Part shown: positions 1 through 6,087 of the stretch, piece after piece
How positions within the stretch are numbered: position 1 is the stretch's first letter
How the letters are laid out: each line of letters starts with the position of its first letter
NCBI GenBank assembly: GCA_003224835.1
Contig: QHZX01000080.1
Span: 1 to 8,382, forward strand
Source: Acidobacteriota bacterium
Lineage (GTDB): Bacteria > Acidobacteriota > Terriglobia > Terriglobales > Acidobacteriaceae
Direction: 5' to 3'
DNA length: 8,382 nt
Made by a program: the position numbers and the translations under genes
The notes under the pieces: model-generated
What the model was told of the DNA's origin: nothing
The model's input: only the letters and a program-made list of their open reading frames with translations
The model's database searches: none

Positions 1-42
1 GGTCTTTCGACTGCATCGTTGTCAAGATGACAGTGTAGGAAT
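1..42 (+). repeat. Dispersed intergenic repeat, copy 1
   Basis: This copy begins with GGTCTTTCGACTGCATC and ends with AAGATGACAGTGTAGGAAT (24-42), joined by a 6-nt spacer. Both ends recur exactly at 161-177 and 211-229. The general form, a CTTTCGACTGC half followed by an AGATGACA half, resembles REP-like intergenic elements common in acidobacterial and some other genomes; that resemblance is from memory. The left edge coincides with the window edge, so the element may extend further left. It lies downstream of the minus-strand transpeptidase gene. The 118 bases between the two copies hold no gene, only a short palindrome ATCAGGCCTGAT at 129-140. Confidence 0.7.
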
Positions 43-160
43 GGAAGCAAAGCGGGGGCGAGGGTGCTGAGTTCGCTCAGGGGCAAGCTTTGGTTTCTTG
101 AACGGCACGTGGAACGTGAGAACGCCTTATCAGGCCTGATGATGGTTCACACAAACACGA

Positions 161-229
161 GGTCTTTCGACTGCATCATTGGACTCGCAAGCGAGTCCAA
201 TGATTCGCTCAAGATGACAGTGTAGGAAT
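161..229 (+). repeat. Dispersed intergenic repeat, copy 2, with internal palindrome
   Basis: This is the second copy of the 1-42 element, with identical 17-nt and 19-nt ends. Its centre is 33 nt instead of 6 nt. The extra sequence builds a perfect inverted repeat: ATCATTGGACTCGC at 175-188, a 2-nt AA spacer, and GCGAGTCCAATGAT at 191-204. The outer TCTT and AAGA can also pair, so the whole copy can fold into one long hairpin. It lies about 50 bp beyond the stop codon of the transpeptidase gene and could act as a transcription end or mRNA-stabilising structure for it. There is no T-run typical of an intrinsic terminator, so that role is speculative. Confidence 0.75.
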
Positions 230-278
230 AAGCAGAGCACAAGCGAGGACCTCCGTGCCCCACAAACTCTAACTTTAA

Positions 279-1514
279 TTAATCCGAGGTGCTGGTTTCG
301 CCGGCGGCCGGGACCACAGGGGCGGGCGCTTCCGGAACTGCGGGTTTCTCCGCGAAGAAATCGTGGCTGTAAAGGTTGTGGTACATGCGGCCGGCGATCT
401 CGGCAGCTTTGGGACCGAAGGTTGGACGTCCGCCTTCTAAAAATACAACTACGACGACACGTCCGAAATTCGTATTGGCGTAGCTGGCAAACCAGCCATA
501 GCGAGTGCCGGCGCGAGAACAAGTGCCGGTCTTGCCCAGTATTTCTTCTTCGTTGAAATTTGCCAGCAGACGGCGCGCCGTGCCGTATTCAACAGCGCCG
601 GCCATGCCATCAGAAAGTTCCGGGATCAGCCCACCGATGTTGAGACGGCGCTTCACCACCGGTTGGAAGTTCGCCACTGCGGCTGGGGTCGTGGGATGCT
701 GCAGATAATACAGCGTGCCGCCATTAGCGATTGCGGTGACCAGCGCGCCCACTTGCAACGGAGTCATCGAAATGCCCTCGCCGAAGGAGCACATGCGCCC
801 GACTCCGCCCAACTTCGAAGAAATTTCTTCTTCGGGATAGACTCCCGGCTGCTCGCCGGGAATGTGATATCCAGCGCGCTCGCCCAAGCCGTACAAATGA
901 GCGTAATGCGCGACCTTGTCGAATCCGAGCTGGCGGCCCAGCGCTTCGAAGTACGCATTGTTCGAATGCGCCAGCGCCAGCGTCAGATTCATGTGGCTGC
1001 GGCCACCGAGACGAACTTGAGTTTCTTTGGTGATGATGCCTTCGCTAAGCGCGGCCAGAGCGACTGACAACTTGATGGTTGAGCATGGCTGCGCGCCACT
1101 CGAGAGAGCCAGCTTCTGGTTGACCATGGCGAGAATGCGTCCGCTGGTCGGCTCAATCGCGAGAACGGTTCCATTCATGCTGCCGAGTGCGTCGATTGCG
1201 GCCTGACGCACGACGAGATTTTCTCCGGCAATGGCGTCACCATCGGTGACATCGCTGGCGTAAGAGCTGGCATAAAAGCGCTCGTAATAATGACGGCGCT
1301 TGAGAGCGGTGACGGTGCGCGAACGCACGCGGCGGCTGCGAGCCAGATGACGCATGTGCCGACGCACGCGCCGGGTCTCCACAACTTTACGTTGCTTGCG
1401 AGTCGGAGTCAGCGTGCGGTTCGTGATGGTGGCGGCAACTCCAGCCTGGGCCAGCAGGACAATGGAGGCAAAGAAGACGACGAGGCGCGCACGGGCAGAA
1501 CTTTTAACGGTCAA
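279..1514 (-). CDS. Exported penicillin-binding transpeptidase-domain protein
   Basis: This 411-residue protein carries the three active-site motifs of penicillin-binding proteins: SxxK as S145-T-I-K148, SxN as S184-N-N186, and K328-T-G330 followed by a WFASYA strand. The expected role is acyl-serine cross-linking of peptidoglycan, or a related D,D-peptidase activity, at the outer face of the inner membrane. A signal peptide or anchor spans about residues 1-28, then a very basic segment (39-79), then the catalytic domain (about 100-385), then a Pro/Ala-rich tail. It lacks the N-terminal dimerisation domain of standard class B enzymes and any glycosyltransferase domain, so it is not a full PBP2 or PBP3. 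The residue before the catalytic serine is Cys (PCSTIK), where PG-S is usual. The start is TTG; an in-frame stop lies three codons upstream, and this start preserves the signal sequence, with AAGGG a few bases before it. The S55-type gene lies upstream on the same strand, 250 bp away, so independent transcription is likely. A penicillin-sensing or beta-lactamase-like role cannot be excluded. Confidence 0.88.
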   Translation of the reverse strand: MTVKSSARARLVVFFASIVLLAQAGVAATITNRTLTPTRKQRKVVETRRVRRHMRHLARSRRVRSRTVTALKRRHYYERFYASSYASDVTDGDAIAGENLVVRQAAIDALGSMNGTVLAIEPTSGRILAMVNQKLALSSGAQPCSTIKLSVALAALSEGIITKETQVRLGGRSHMNLTLALAHSNNAYFEALGRQLGFDKVAHYAHLYGLGERAGYHIPGEQPGVYPEEEISSKLGGVGRMCSFGEGISMTPLQVGALVTAIANGGTLYYLQHPTTPAAVANFQPVVKRRLNIGGLIPELSDGMAGAVEYGTARRLLANFNEEEILGKTGTCSRAGTRYGWFASYANTNFGRVVVVVFLEGGRPTFGPKAAEIAGRMYHNLYSHDFFAEKPAVPEAPAPVVPAAGETSTSD

Positions 1515-1764
1515 GAACCCTTACCCACTTCCCCGGAATTAACAGCTACTTAGATTGCAAGAACCCGTCTGCCGTTCCTAAGTTGGCGCAAGTTCCTGCA
1601 ATTTTTCGATCTTACGGTAGTGGGGGAAAGTTAATCAATGGGAAATAACGAAGTAGGCAACAGGTCACGTTTTAGCGTAAGTAGCTGGCCTAGCAACAAC
1701 TTAGCTGTTTATTGTTTGCAGACCTACGCCTTTGGTAATGACTGCTGTGGTTACCCGGACGATC

Positions 1765-3564
1765 TTACTTAATCGTGATCGACAGCAATTGTCCGCCAGA
1801 AACCACGAAATCGAGCGGTGGCGTTGCGATCTCGCTGACCGATGATTCGCCAAGCACGGTCATGTCCTGAGTGCCGCGCATTCCATCCATCACGTTCATC
1901 ACGGAAAGAGGCAGCGCTGGCATGACTTTGTCGGCGACCATAGCCTGAGGATCTTCGTCAAGCACGGAGACGTATACGCGATTGTTGACGTGTTGCTTGT
2001 TCAGAATGCCGATGGTCGACGCGAGGTCGAGTTTTTGCGCGCCGGATGAGCCGCGGCTGACCCGGTCGAGCACTTCCCCATCGCTGACCAAAACATGGAG
2101 CGTCGAACCTTTGGAGGCTGAGAGTGGAATGCGAATGGGAACGTGTTCGATGACTGCATCACCGCGATAAGGACGCAGCAGAACTTCAACGTTGATCTCG
2201 TCGCCTGGACGGGCTTCGCTGAGATCGGTGCGAGCACTCTCGAGACGTGCCCAACGGCGTTCGTTGGTCACCTCGAAATCGAGGTTCAAGCCTTTGATCT
2301 CTGGCGTGCTGTAGGGATTGTCATAGATGCGGCCGAAGTGCTCACCTACAGAACCGGCGGCCAGCATGGCAGCGGGCTGCATGCCATCGGCACTCGAAAA
2401 CATGTCTTGCAGTTTTACAACCGGAAAACCCTCGACGTTGATGGCGCCCTTCATTGCGTACGTGGTCTCGTCGCCGTACTCATTTACGCCATGCAGCGCG
2501 TTGTAGACCGTCGTAGAAATCGCGACCGGGCTGAGGCGGGCGTTATTCAGCACATCGTAATGAAATACTTTTGGTGCGGTGCCGCCGTGAATGGTGAGCG
2601 TCACCGGAATCATTTCGGGTTTCTTGCCGAACTCGCCCAGAATCCCGGTGTGACGGTCCTGCACAAATGTGCCGACGGTCTCAGTGGCATTCACGATCTT
2701 GAAAGCATTCAGCGGGGACGGCAGAGTTGCCAATACTTCGGCCTTGGTCATCGGCAGGTCGATCATGCCGAACTGCAAGAGCGGGTGTCCGCAGGCAAGC
2801 AGATGCTCAGCATCGATATAGGTCACGGTACAGGTTGCGGCAATGTTCATATCGCCACGCACCAGCACCGCGCTTACTGCGGAGCCCGGCAGAAGCGGGT
2901 CAGGTTGCGCCACATCGGATGCGGAACCAACTCCCATGACCGGCACAACACCCTGGGATGCGAATTGCGGCGCAAACTTTTGAACTGCATCTTCGGTGAA
3001 TCCGCTAAACACCAACGGCGTCTCAATGGGTTTTAAGTAATTGGCAAAACTCTGAGTTGTGTTAGACGGCAACCCTGGCCCAGAGGTCTTTGCTGCCAAA
3101 GCAGGAACCGACCTTACCTGCACGGGAACGCTGGTAGGGGTGCTGTCGATGGCGCTGATCTCGAGCATTTCAGAGATAGGTGTAACGCCGGCAATTGGCT
3201 CCTTGGAAAATTCGCCGATGCGGAAGGCCACCGCTCCCGCGAGTTTGCCATTGATATAAACCGGGCTGCCGCTCATCCCGGCAACTACGCCGGTGTATTC
3301 TGCTTTGGCGCCGCCGAGGCGAACCAGGATTATGTCGCCCTTCGGTCCATTGGCATTTTTGAGAATGCCAAGTACCTCGACGTCCATAGCCTCAGGCTTT
3401 GTACCCTGAAACACGGTGTAGGCCACGCCGTGCATCCCCGCGTGAATCTGGTTCACAGGGATTGTCTCGATAGACTTCGCCGTTTGCGCGTAAGTACCTT
3501 GGGCGAGGGTCAAGAAGGAGAGTACAACTGAATACACTACTACCGGGAGGCCAGCTAGTCTCAT
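1765..3564 (-). CDS. Exported SpoIVB peptidase S55-type protein
   Basis: This 599-residue protein has an N-terminal signal peptide (about 1-26, ending near TYAQ). Residues 61-135 match the serine half of the SpoIVB/S55 family: strands leading to GMSGSP (96-101), then INGKLAGAV and a ...VTPISEML segment. Residues about 225-325 match the histidine half: an IAATCTVTYID stretch, ACGHP with H260, and a DRHTGILGEFG end. In Bacillus SpoIVB the histidine half precedes the serine half; here the order is reversed. S98 and H260 are the likely catalytic pair by analogy with GxSGx and GH motifs. The C-terminal 270 residues look beta-rich and are not assigned to a family. It probably acts in the periplasm as a regulatory protease or an inactive relative; the substrate is unknown. 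The start is ATG with only a weak ribosome site (GGCGGGA). It is divergent from the VWFA gene across 152 bp and is followed by the transpeptidase gene on the same strand. Confidence 0.82.
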   Translation of the reverse strand: MRLAGLPVVVYSVVLSFLTLAQGTYAQTAKSIETIPVNQIHAGMHGVAYTVFQGTKPEAMDVEVLGILKNANGPKGDIILVRLGGAKAEYTGVVAGMSGSPVYINGKLAGAVAFRIGEFSKEPIAGVTPISEMLEISAIDSTPTSVPVQVRSVPALAAKTSGPGLPSNTTQSFANYLKPIETPLVFSGFTEDAVQKFAPQFASQGVVPVMGVGSASDVAQPDPLLPGSAVSAVLVRGDMNIAATCTVTYIDAEHLLACGHPLLQFGMIDLPMTKAEVLATLPSPLNAFKIVNATETVGTFVQDRHTGILGEFGKKPEMIPVTLTIHGGTAPKVFHYDVLNNARLSPVAISTTVYNALHGVNEYGDETTYAMKGAINVEGFPVVKLQDMFSSADGMQPAAMLAAGSVGEHFGRIYDNPYSTPEIKGLNLDFEVTNERRWARLESARTDLSEARPGDEINVEVLLRPYRGDAVIEHVPIRIPLSASKGSTLHVLVSDGEVLDRVSRGSSGAQKLDLASTIGILNKQHVNNRVYVSVLDEDPQAMVADKVMPALPLSVMNVMDGMRGTQDMTVLGESSVSEIATPPLDFVVSGGQLLSITIK

Positions 3565-3626
3565 TATGTCCCGCCGGGACAGGCCTAAGGCAAGTCCCTG
3601 AACTGAAAATTACTTCGCCGTAATCC

Positions 3627-3658
3627 TTTTGCCGGGAGGAGAAATCATTTCGGCAAAA
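3627..3658. promoter_or_regulatory. Inverted repeat in divergent promoter region
   Basis: A perfect 8-bp inverted repeat, TTTTGCCG at 3627-3634 and CGGCAAAA at 3651-3658, is separated by 16 nt. It lies in the 152-bp gap between the divergent S55-type and VWFA genes, where a regulator could affect both promoters. The centre-to-centre spacing of about 24 bp (just over two helical turns) would suit a dimeric DNA-binding protein. The loop contains GGAGGAG, which resembles a ribosome site, but no suitable start codon follows it. Operator function is inferred from position and symmetry only. Confidence 0.35.
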
Positions 3659-3683
3659 CACCCAATCGCGAAGATATGGCGTC

Positions 3684-3689
3684 TATACT
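3684..3689 (+). promoter_or_regulatory. Candidate -10 box for the VWFA gene
   Basis: TATACT differs from the TATAAT consensus at one base and lies 27 bp before the VWFA start codon. Transcription from here would give a leader of about 20 nt that includes the GAGG ribosome site at 3706-3709. No convincing -35 hexamer is visible at 16-18 bp upstream, so the promoter is either weak, activator-dependent or not real. No comparably clear -10 was found for the divergent S55-type gene. Confidence 0.35.
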
Positions 3690-3716
3690 AGCATAGGAGT
3701 TTCCACGAGGCGCCTA

Positions 3717-4955
3717 ATGTTTTCCACGACTTATCCGCAGAAATTCACGCGAAATGCACAATTCTGCGCAAAATTGTTATGTTTTTTGCTTGTATTGACG
3801 TTGGTAAGCGGGTCAGCACCCGCGCAGTCGACTTCCGGGCAGTCTTCAAATACTCAGAATCCAGGCGCTCAGCAGAACCCCAACCAGCAGGAGGTCCCAC
3901 CCGAAGCTGGCGGGCCAAATAGCGATACCGGGCCCTATGCCATTCCAAAGAAAGGCGAGGCGGAGCCGCCACCTCCGGCACCTGAGCGGCCGAAAAAGAC
4001 TCCGGGAATGCCGGACTACTCCATTCGTGTGGATGTGCCGCTAGTGACCGTGCCGGTGATGGTCACTACTAAGAATGGGCAGTTCATCTCGACCTTAAAG
4101 AAGGAAAATTTTCGCGTATTCGAGGATGGGGCCCAACAAACCATCGCCGATTTCAAGGTCGAAGACGCACCCATTACGGCGGTGATGCTGATCGAGTTTG
4201 CCTCAACCTGGTGGGTTCTGGAGCTACAGGCACTTCAGGCTTCGTACATCTTTGCGAACACGCTTAAGAAGGATGATTGGGTGGCCGCGATCAGCTATGA
4301 CATGAGACCCGATATCCTCGTGGATTTCACCCAGGACAAGAATGCGATCATGGCCGGGCTGAACACCCTGCGAATGCCTGGCTTCTCTGAAACCAATTTA
4401 TTCGACTCTTTGTATGACACATTGGATCGGCTGGACCGGATTGAGGGACACAAGTACGTGGTCCTGATCAGCACCGGCATTGATACGTTTAGCAAATTGA
4501 ATTTGGATCAGATCACGAAAAAAGTGAAGAGCACGCATGACATAACTATCTTCCCGATCAGCATCGGCTGGTACGCTCGCGAATATTGCGAAACCCACGG
4601 TTGCACCGGTATGTCGCACGGTATTGCCAGCATGGGCATGCAACAAATCGATTGGCTGCAGGCCGATAATCAGATGCAAACCTTCGCCAAATTAACAGGC
4701 GGTCGCTTTTATCAGCCTAGATTTGAGGGCGACATAGTAGACGCCTTTAAGGATATTGCAGGGGACATTCGGCACCAATACATGATCGCGTATCATCCCA
4801 CCAACCCCAAGCTCGATGGAACTTATCGCAAGCTCAGAGTGGAAGTAGTGAGCGATGATGGAAAGCCGCTGAAGGTCCAAGATCAGAAACACAAGGATGT
4901 GAAGTATCAGGTCATTGCTCGCGAGGGTTACACGGCGAAGCATACGGTGGATTAG
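3717..4955 (+). CDS. Secreted VWFA-related protein, acidobacterial type
   Basis: This 412-residue protein has a signal peptide (about 1-37, ending SAPAQ), a low-complexity Ser/Gln/Asn/Pro linker (about 38-98), then a VWFA-related domain. The domain opens with the conserved IRVDVPLVTVPVMVTTKNG segment and a LKKENFRVFEDG stretch (about 102-145), as in the secreted VWFA-related family expanded in Acidobacteria. The MIDAS metal site is degenerate: the expected DxSxS is E160-F-A-S-T164, although T227 and D256 are in place. An insert at 288-310 has two cysteines and is rich in Gly, Met and His. The C-terminal portion (about 350-412) ends with the family-typical YHPTN...YRKLRVEV and REGYTA segments. 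The protein probably mediates protein-protein contacts outside the inner membrane; its ligand is unknown. ATG is the start, with GAGG 7 bp upstream. A hairpin terminator follows the gene. Confidence 0.88.
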   Translation: MFSTTYPQKFTRNAQFCAKLLCFLLVLTLVSGSAPAQSTSGQSSNTQNPGAQQNPNQQEVPPEAGGPNSDTGPYAIPKKGEAEPPPPAPERPKKTPGMPDYSIRVDVPLVTVPVMVTTKNGQFISTLKKENFRVFEDGAQQTIADFKVEDAPITAVMLIEFASTWWVLELQALQASYIFANTLKKDDWVAAISYDMRPDILVDFTQDKNAIMAGLNTLRMPGFSETNLFDSLYDTLDRLDRIEGHKYVVLISTGIDTFSKLNLDQITKKVKSTHDITIFPISIGWYAREYCETHGCTGMSHGIASMGMQQIDWLQADNQMQTFAKLTGGRFYQPRFEGDIVDAFKDIAGDIRHQYMIAYHPTNPKLDGTYRKLRVEVVSDDGKPLKVQDQKHKDVKYQVIAREGYTAKHTVD

Positions 4956-4975
4956 ATATTCGATTGTCTGGTTTC

Positions 4976-5009
4976 GACGGACTCACATCGTTCCGTCACC
5001 ATTTTTTTT
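4976..5009 (+). terminator. Probable intrinsic terminator of the VWFA gene
   Basis: GACGGA at 4976-4981 pairs with TCCGTC at 4992-4997 to form a 6-bp stem with a 10-nt loop. It is followed after four bases by eight consecutive T residues (5002-5009). It lies 21 bp past the VWFA stop codon in the convergent gap before the ZIP gene. The stem is short, so termination may be partial. A second GACGGA at 5012-5017 could pair with the same TCCGTC instead, giving an alternative hairpin that encloses the T-tract. Confidence 0.6.
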
Positions 5010-5046
5010 AAGACGGACGAGGGCGCGCGTCACTTATGACCAACGT

Positions 5047-5772
5047 TTATTGAGCGAGTCGATCCAACACAAAGAAAACTGCCACTCCCAGCAAGACCAC
5101 CATTGCCATCTTCCCACCCGGCTCGCGGTTTACTTCCGGCATCAGGTCTGAAGCAGCCACATATATCGTTACTCCGCCCGAGAGCGGCAGACCTATGCCG
5201 ACGTGGTGCTTCAATAGCGCCATGGTCAGGACTCCTGCGAAGGTCGCGCCACCTAATAAGACCGAAGCGCCCCAGGCGATGCGCCTGCTGCGGCCGCTGG
5301 CCAGCATCACCGACGCCACGGTGAAGCCTTCGGGAATCTTGTGCAGGAATATCGCGACAAAAATCACCCATCCCAGCCGGTTCGAGATGATGAAGCCGGA
5401 TGCGATCGCGATTCCGTCGAAAAAGGTGTGAATCGTCAAGCCGAGCAGGACGGAGAGGCCTTTGTGCGCGGCCACAAACTGATCGTGATGAGTTTCTTCT
5501 CCAAAATGGAAATGGGGTGTGACGGTGTGCTCGAAGAAGTGAATGATGAGATAACCAATAAGGACAAGCAGCGCCGCGCTTCTACCTCGAAGCTCAAGGC
5601 TCTCGGGAATTATTTCTATTACGGCAGTGGCGAGCATAAAGCCGGCGCCGAGTGCGACAAAATATCTCAGATAGGAACGGTCCCAATGTTTCTGAACGAT
5701 GATGGTGCCACCGAAAACATTCGCGGCGGCCGCGGTCGACCCGAGCAGTAAGCTGAGCAGAATGGGGTGCAT
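5047..5772 (-). CDS. ZIP-family metal transporter
   Basis: This is an integral inner-membrane protein of about 241 residues, the usual size for bacterial ZIP carriers, with about eight predicted membrane segments. Counting from the TTG directly before the ATG as residue 1, the ZIP signature in TM4 is H116-TFF-D120-GIAIASG and in TM5 H145-KIPE149-G. These are the metal-binding residues of the family, which imports Zn(II) and sometimes Fe(II) or Mn(II). The TM3-TM4 loop (about 83-104) is rich in His and Glu, including PHFHFGEETHHDQF, and probably collects metal. SDLMPEVN in the C-terminal third is also typical. TTG and ATG are adjacent start codons (5775 and 5772); ATG is preferred here, but neither has a good ribosome site. 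The gene is convergent with the VWFA gene and divergent from the HAF gene. No metalloregulator gene or clear Zur/Fur box is visible. Confidence 0.9.
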   Translation of the reverse strand: MHPILLSLLLGSTAAAANVFGGTIIVQKHWDRSYLRYFVALGAGFMLATAVIEIIPESLELRGRSAALLVLIGYLIIHFFEHTVTPHFHFGEETHHDQFVAAHKGLSVLLGLTIHTFFDGIAIASGFIISNRLGWVIFVAIFLHKIPEGFTVASVMLASGRSRRIAWGASVLLGGATFAGVLTMALLKHHVGIGLPLSGGVTIYVAASDLMPEVNREPGGKMAMVVLLGVAVFFVLDRLAQ

Positions 5773-5804
5773 CAAGAGTGGGAAATGATACCAGAGGAGC
5801 AGGC

Positions 5805-5873
5805 ATGAGCCATCGGTCGTGTATCGCTGACGGATTATCGTTCGTTGTTGCGCCGTTGCTGCCCTATTTTTGA
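5805..5873 (+). CDS. Possible 22-residue small protein or leader peptide
   Basis: An ATG at 5805 opens 22 codons and ends at TGA 5871-5873. It is preceded by AGAGGAG (5793-5799) with 5-nt spacing, the best Shine-Dalgarno match in the window. The peptide begins MSHRSCIADG and ends in a hydrophobic VVAPLLPYF stretch. It lies 215 bp before the HAF gene on the same strand and starts just upstream of the divergent ZIP gene. There is no homology evidence, and a short frame of this length can arise by chance, so it is listed as a candidate only. Confidence 0.2.
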   Translation: MSHRSCIADGLSFVVAPLLPYF

Positions 5874-5940
5874 TTAGCTGTCATTCCGAAGACCTTCAGC
5901 TCTGAGGGCTAGAGAACAATTCTGCGGCGCATTGGTCGAC

Positions 5941-5955
5941 GGGTGATATGGCGAG
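5941..5955 (+). repeat. Partial copy of local ATGAGTGATATGGCGAT motif
   Basis: GGGTGATATGGCGAG shares 12 consecutive bases (GTGATATGGCGA, 5943-5954) with the copy at 7021-7037. It lies 133 bp upstream of the HAF start codon, on the same strand. Together with the copies at 6987-7069 and 7757-7789, it frames the HAF and unknown genes. Confidence 0.5.
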
Positions 5956-6026
5956 TTAATACCAACAATCCGAAGAACCACCCTAAGCCCACTGCTCTGT
6001 TTCGTGTAGTTCGCGACTAAGGCCAG

Positions 6027-6072
6027 CAACCTTCGTCCGGTGCAAGAAATCTCAGTAGCGGCTGAACCCAGC
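6027..6072 (+). promoter_or_regulatory. Structured 5' leader candidate of the HAF gene
   Basis: Just before the HAF ribosome site, GCAACC (6027-6032) can pair with GGTGC (6039-6043), leaving one bulged A. About 15 nt later GGCTG (6059-6063) pairs with CAGCC (6068-6072), and the Shine-Dalgarno sequence follows at once. The GCAACC...GGTGC hairpin resembles the P3 arm of SAM-I riboswitches. The remaining SAM-I core (the GATGA kink-turn segment and its P1 partner) is not found. It is therefore recorded only as a potentially structured leader of unknown class. Confidence 0.2.
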
Positions 6073-6087
6073 CCCGGAGTGATTTCC

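Larger units (their letters stand above)
5776..6087. other. Intergenic region between divergent ZIP and HAF genes
   Basis: This is a 312-bp gap with no confident gene. It contains a possible 22-codon open frame (5805-5873), one partial copy of the local ATGAGTGATATGGCGAT motif family (5941-5955), a structured leader candidate (about 6027-6072) and the HAF ribosome site GGAGTGA. A TGTCATTCCGAAG stretch at 5879-5891 vaguely recalls the reverse orientation of common intergenic repeats but has no matching second half. No convincing promoter pair for either gene was seen. Confidence 0.6.

Noticed and set aside
130..522. A 130-codon minus-strand frame overlapping the transpeptidase 3' end
   Set aside because: It is very Arg/Ser/Cys-rich, has no domain, and overlaps both the repeat region and the motif-supported transpeptidase in another frame.
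1515..1764. Promoter or terminator between the S55-type and transpeptidase genes
   Set aside because: Several TTGCAA/TTGCGC-like hexamers occur on the minus strand, but none has a good -10 partner at 16-18 bp, and no stem with a T-run was found.
2143..3036. A 297-codon open frame on the plus strand
   Set aside because: It lies wholly inside the S55-type gene on the opposite strand, has no recognisable domain or signal peptide, and has a composition typical of an antisense frame in GC-rich DNA. The minus-strand gene has clear family motifs.
3635..3652. GGAGGAG as a ribosome site of a small gene
   Set aside because: No ATG, GTG or TTG follows at a suitable distance with a sustained frame before the VWFA gene.
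5879..5915. Third copy of the 1-42 type intergenic repeat
   Set aside because: TGTCATTCCGAAG is only loosely similar to the reverse complement, and the second half of the element is missing.
6001..6087. SAM-I riboswitch before the HAF gene
   Set aside because: Only the GCAACC...GGTGC arm fits. The conserved GATGA segment, the AGAG/GGAGGGA side and a closing P1 helix were not found, and a HAF gene is not an expected SAM target.
6040..6087. GTG start at 6040 for the HAF protein
   Set aside because: It would add 16 residues before the signal peptide, whereas ATG 6088 has a good ribosome site (GGAGTGA) and gives a standard signal peptide.
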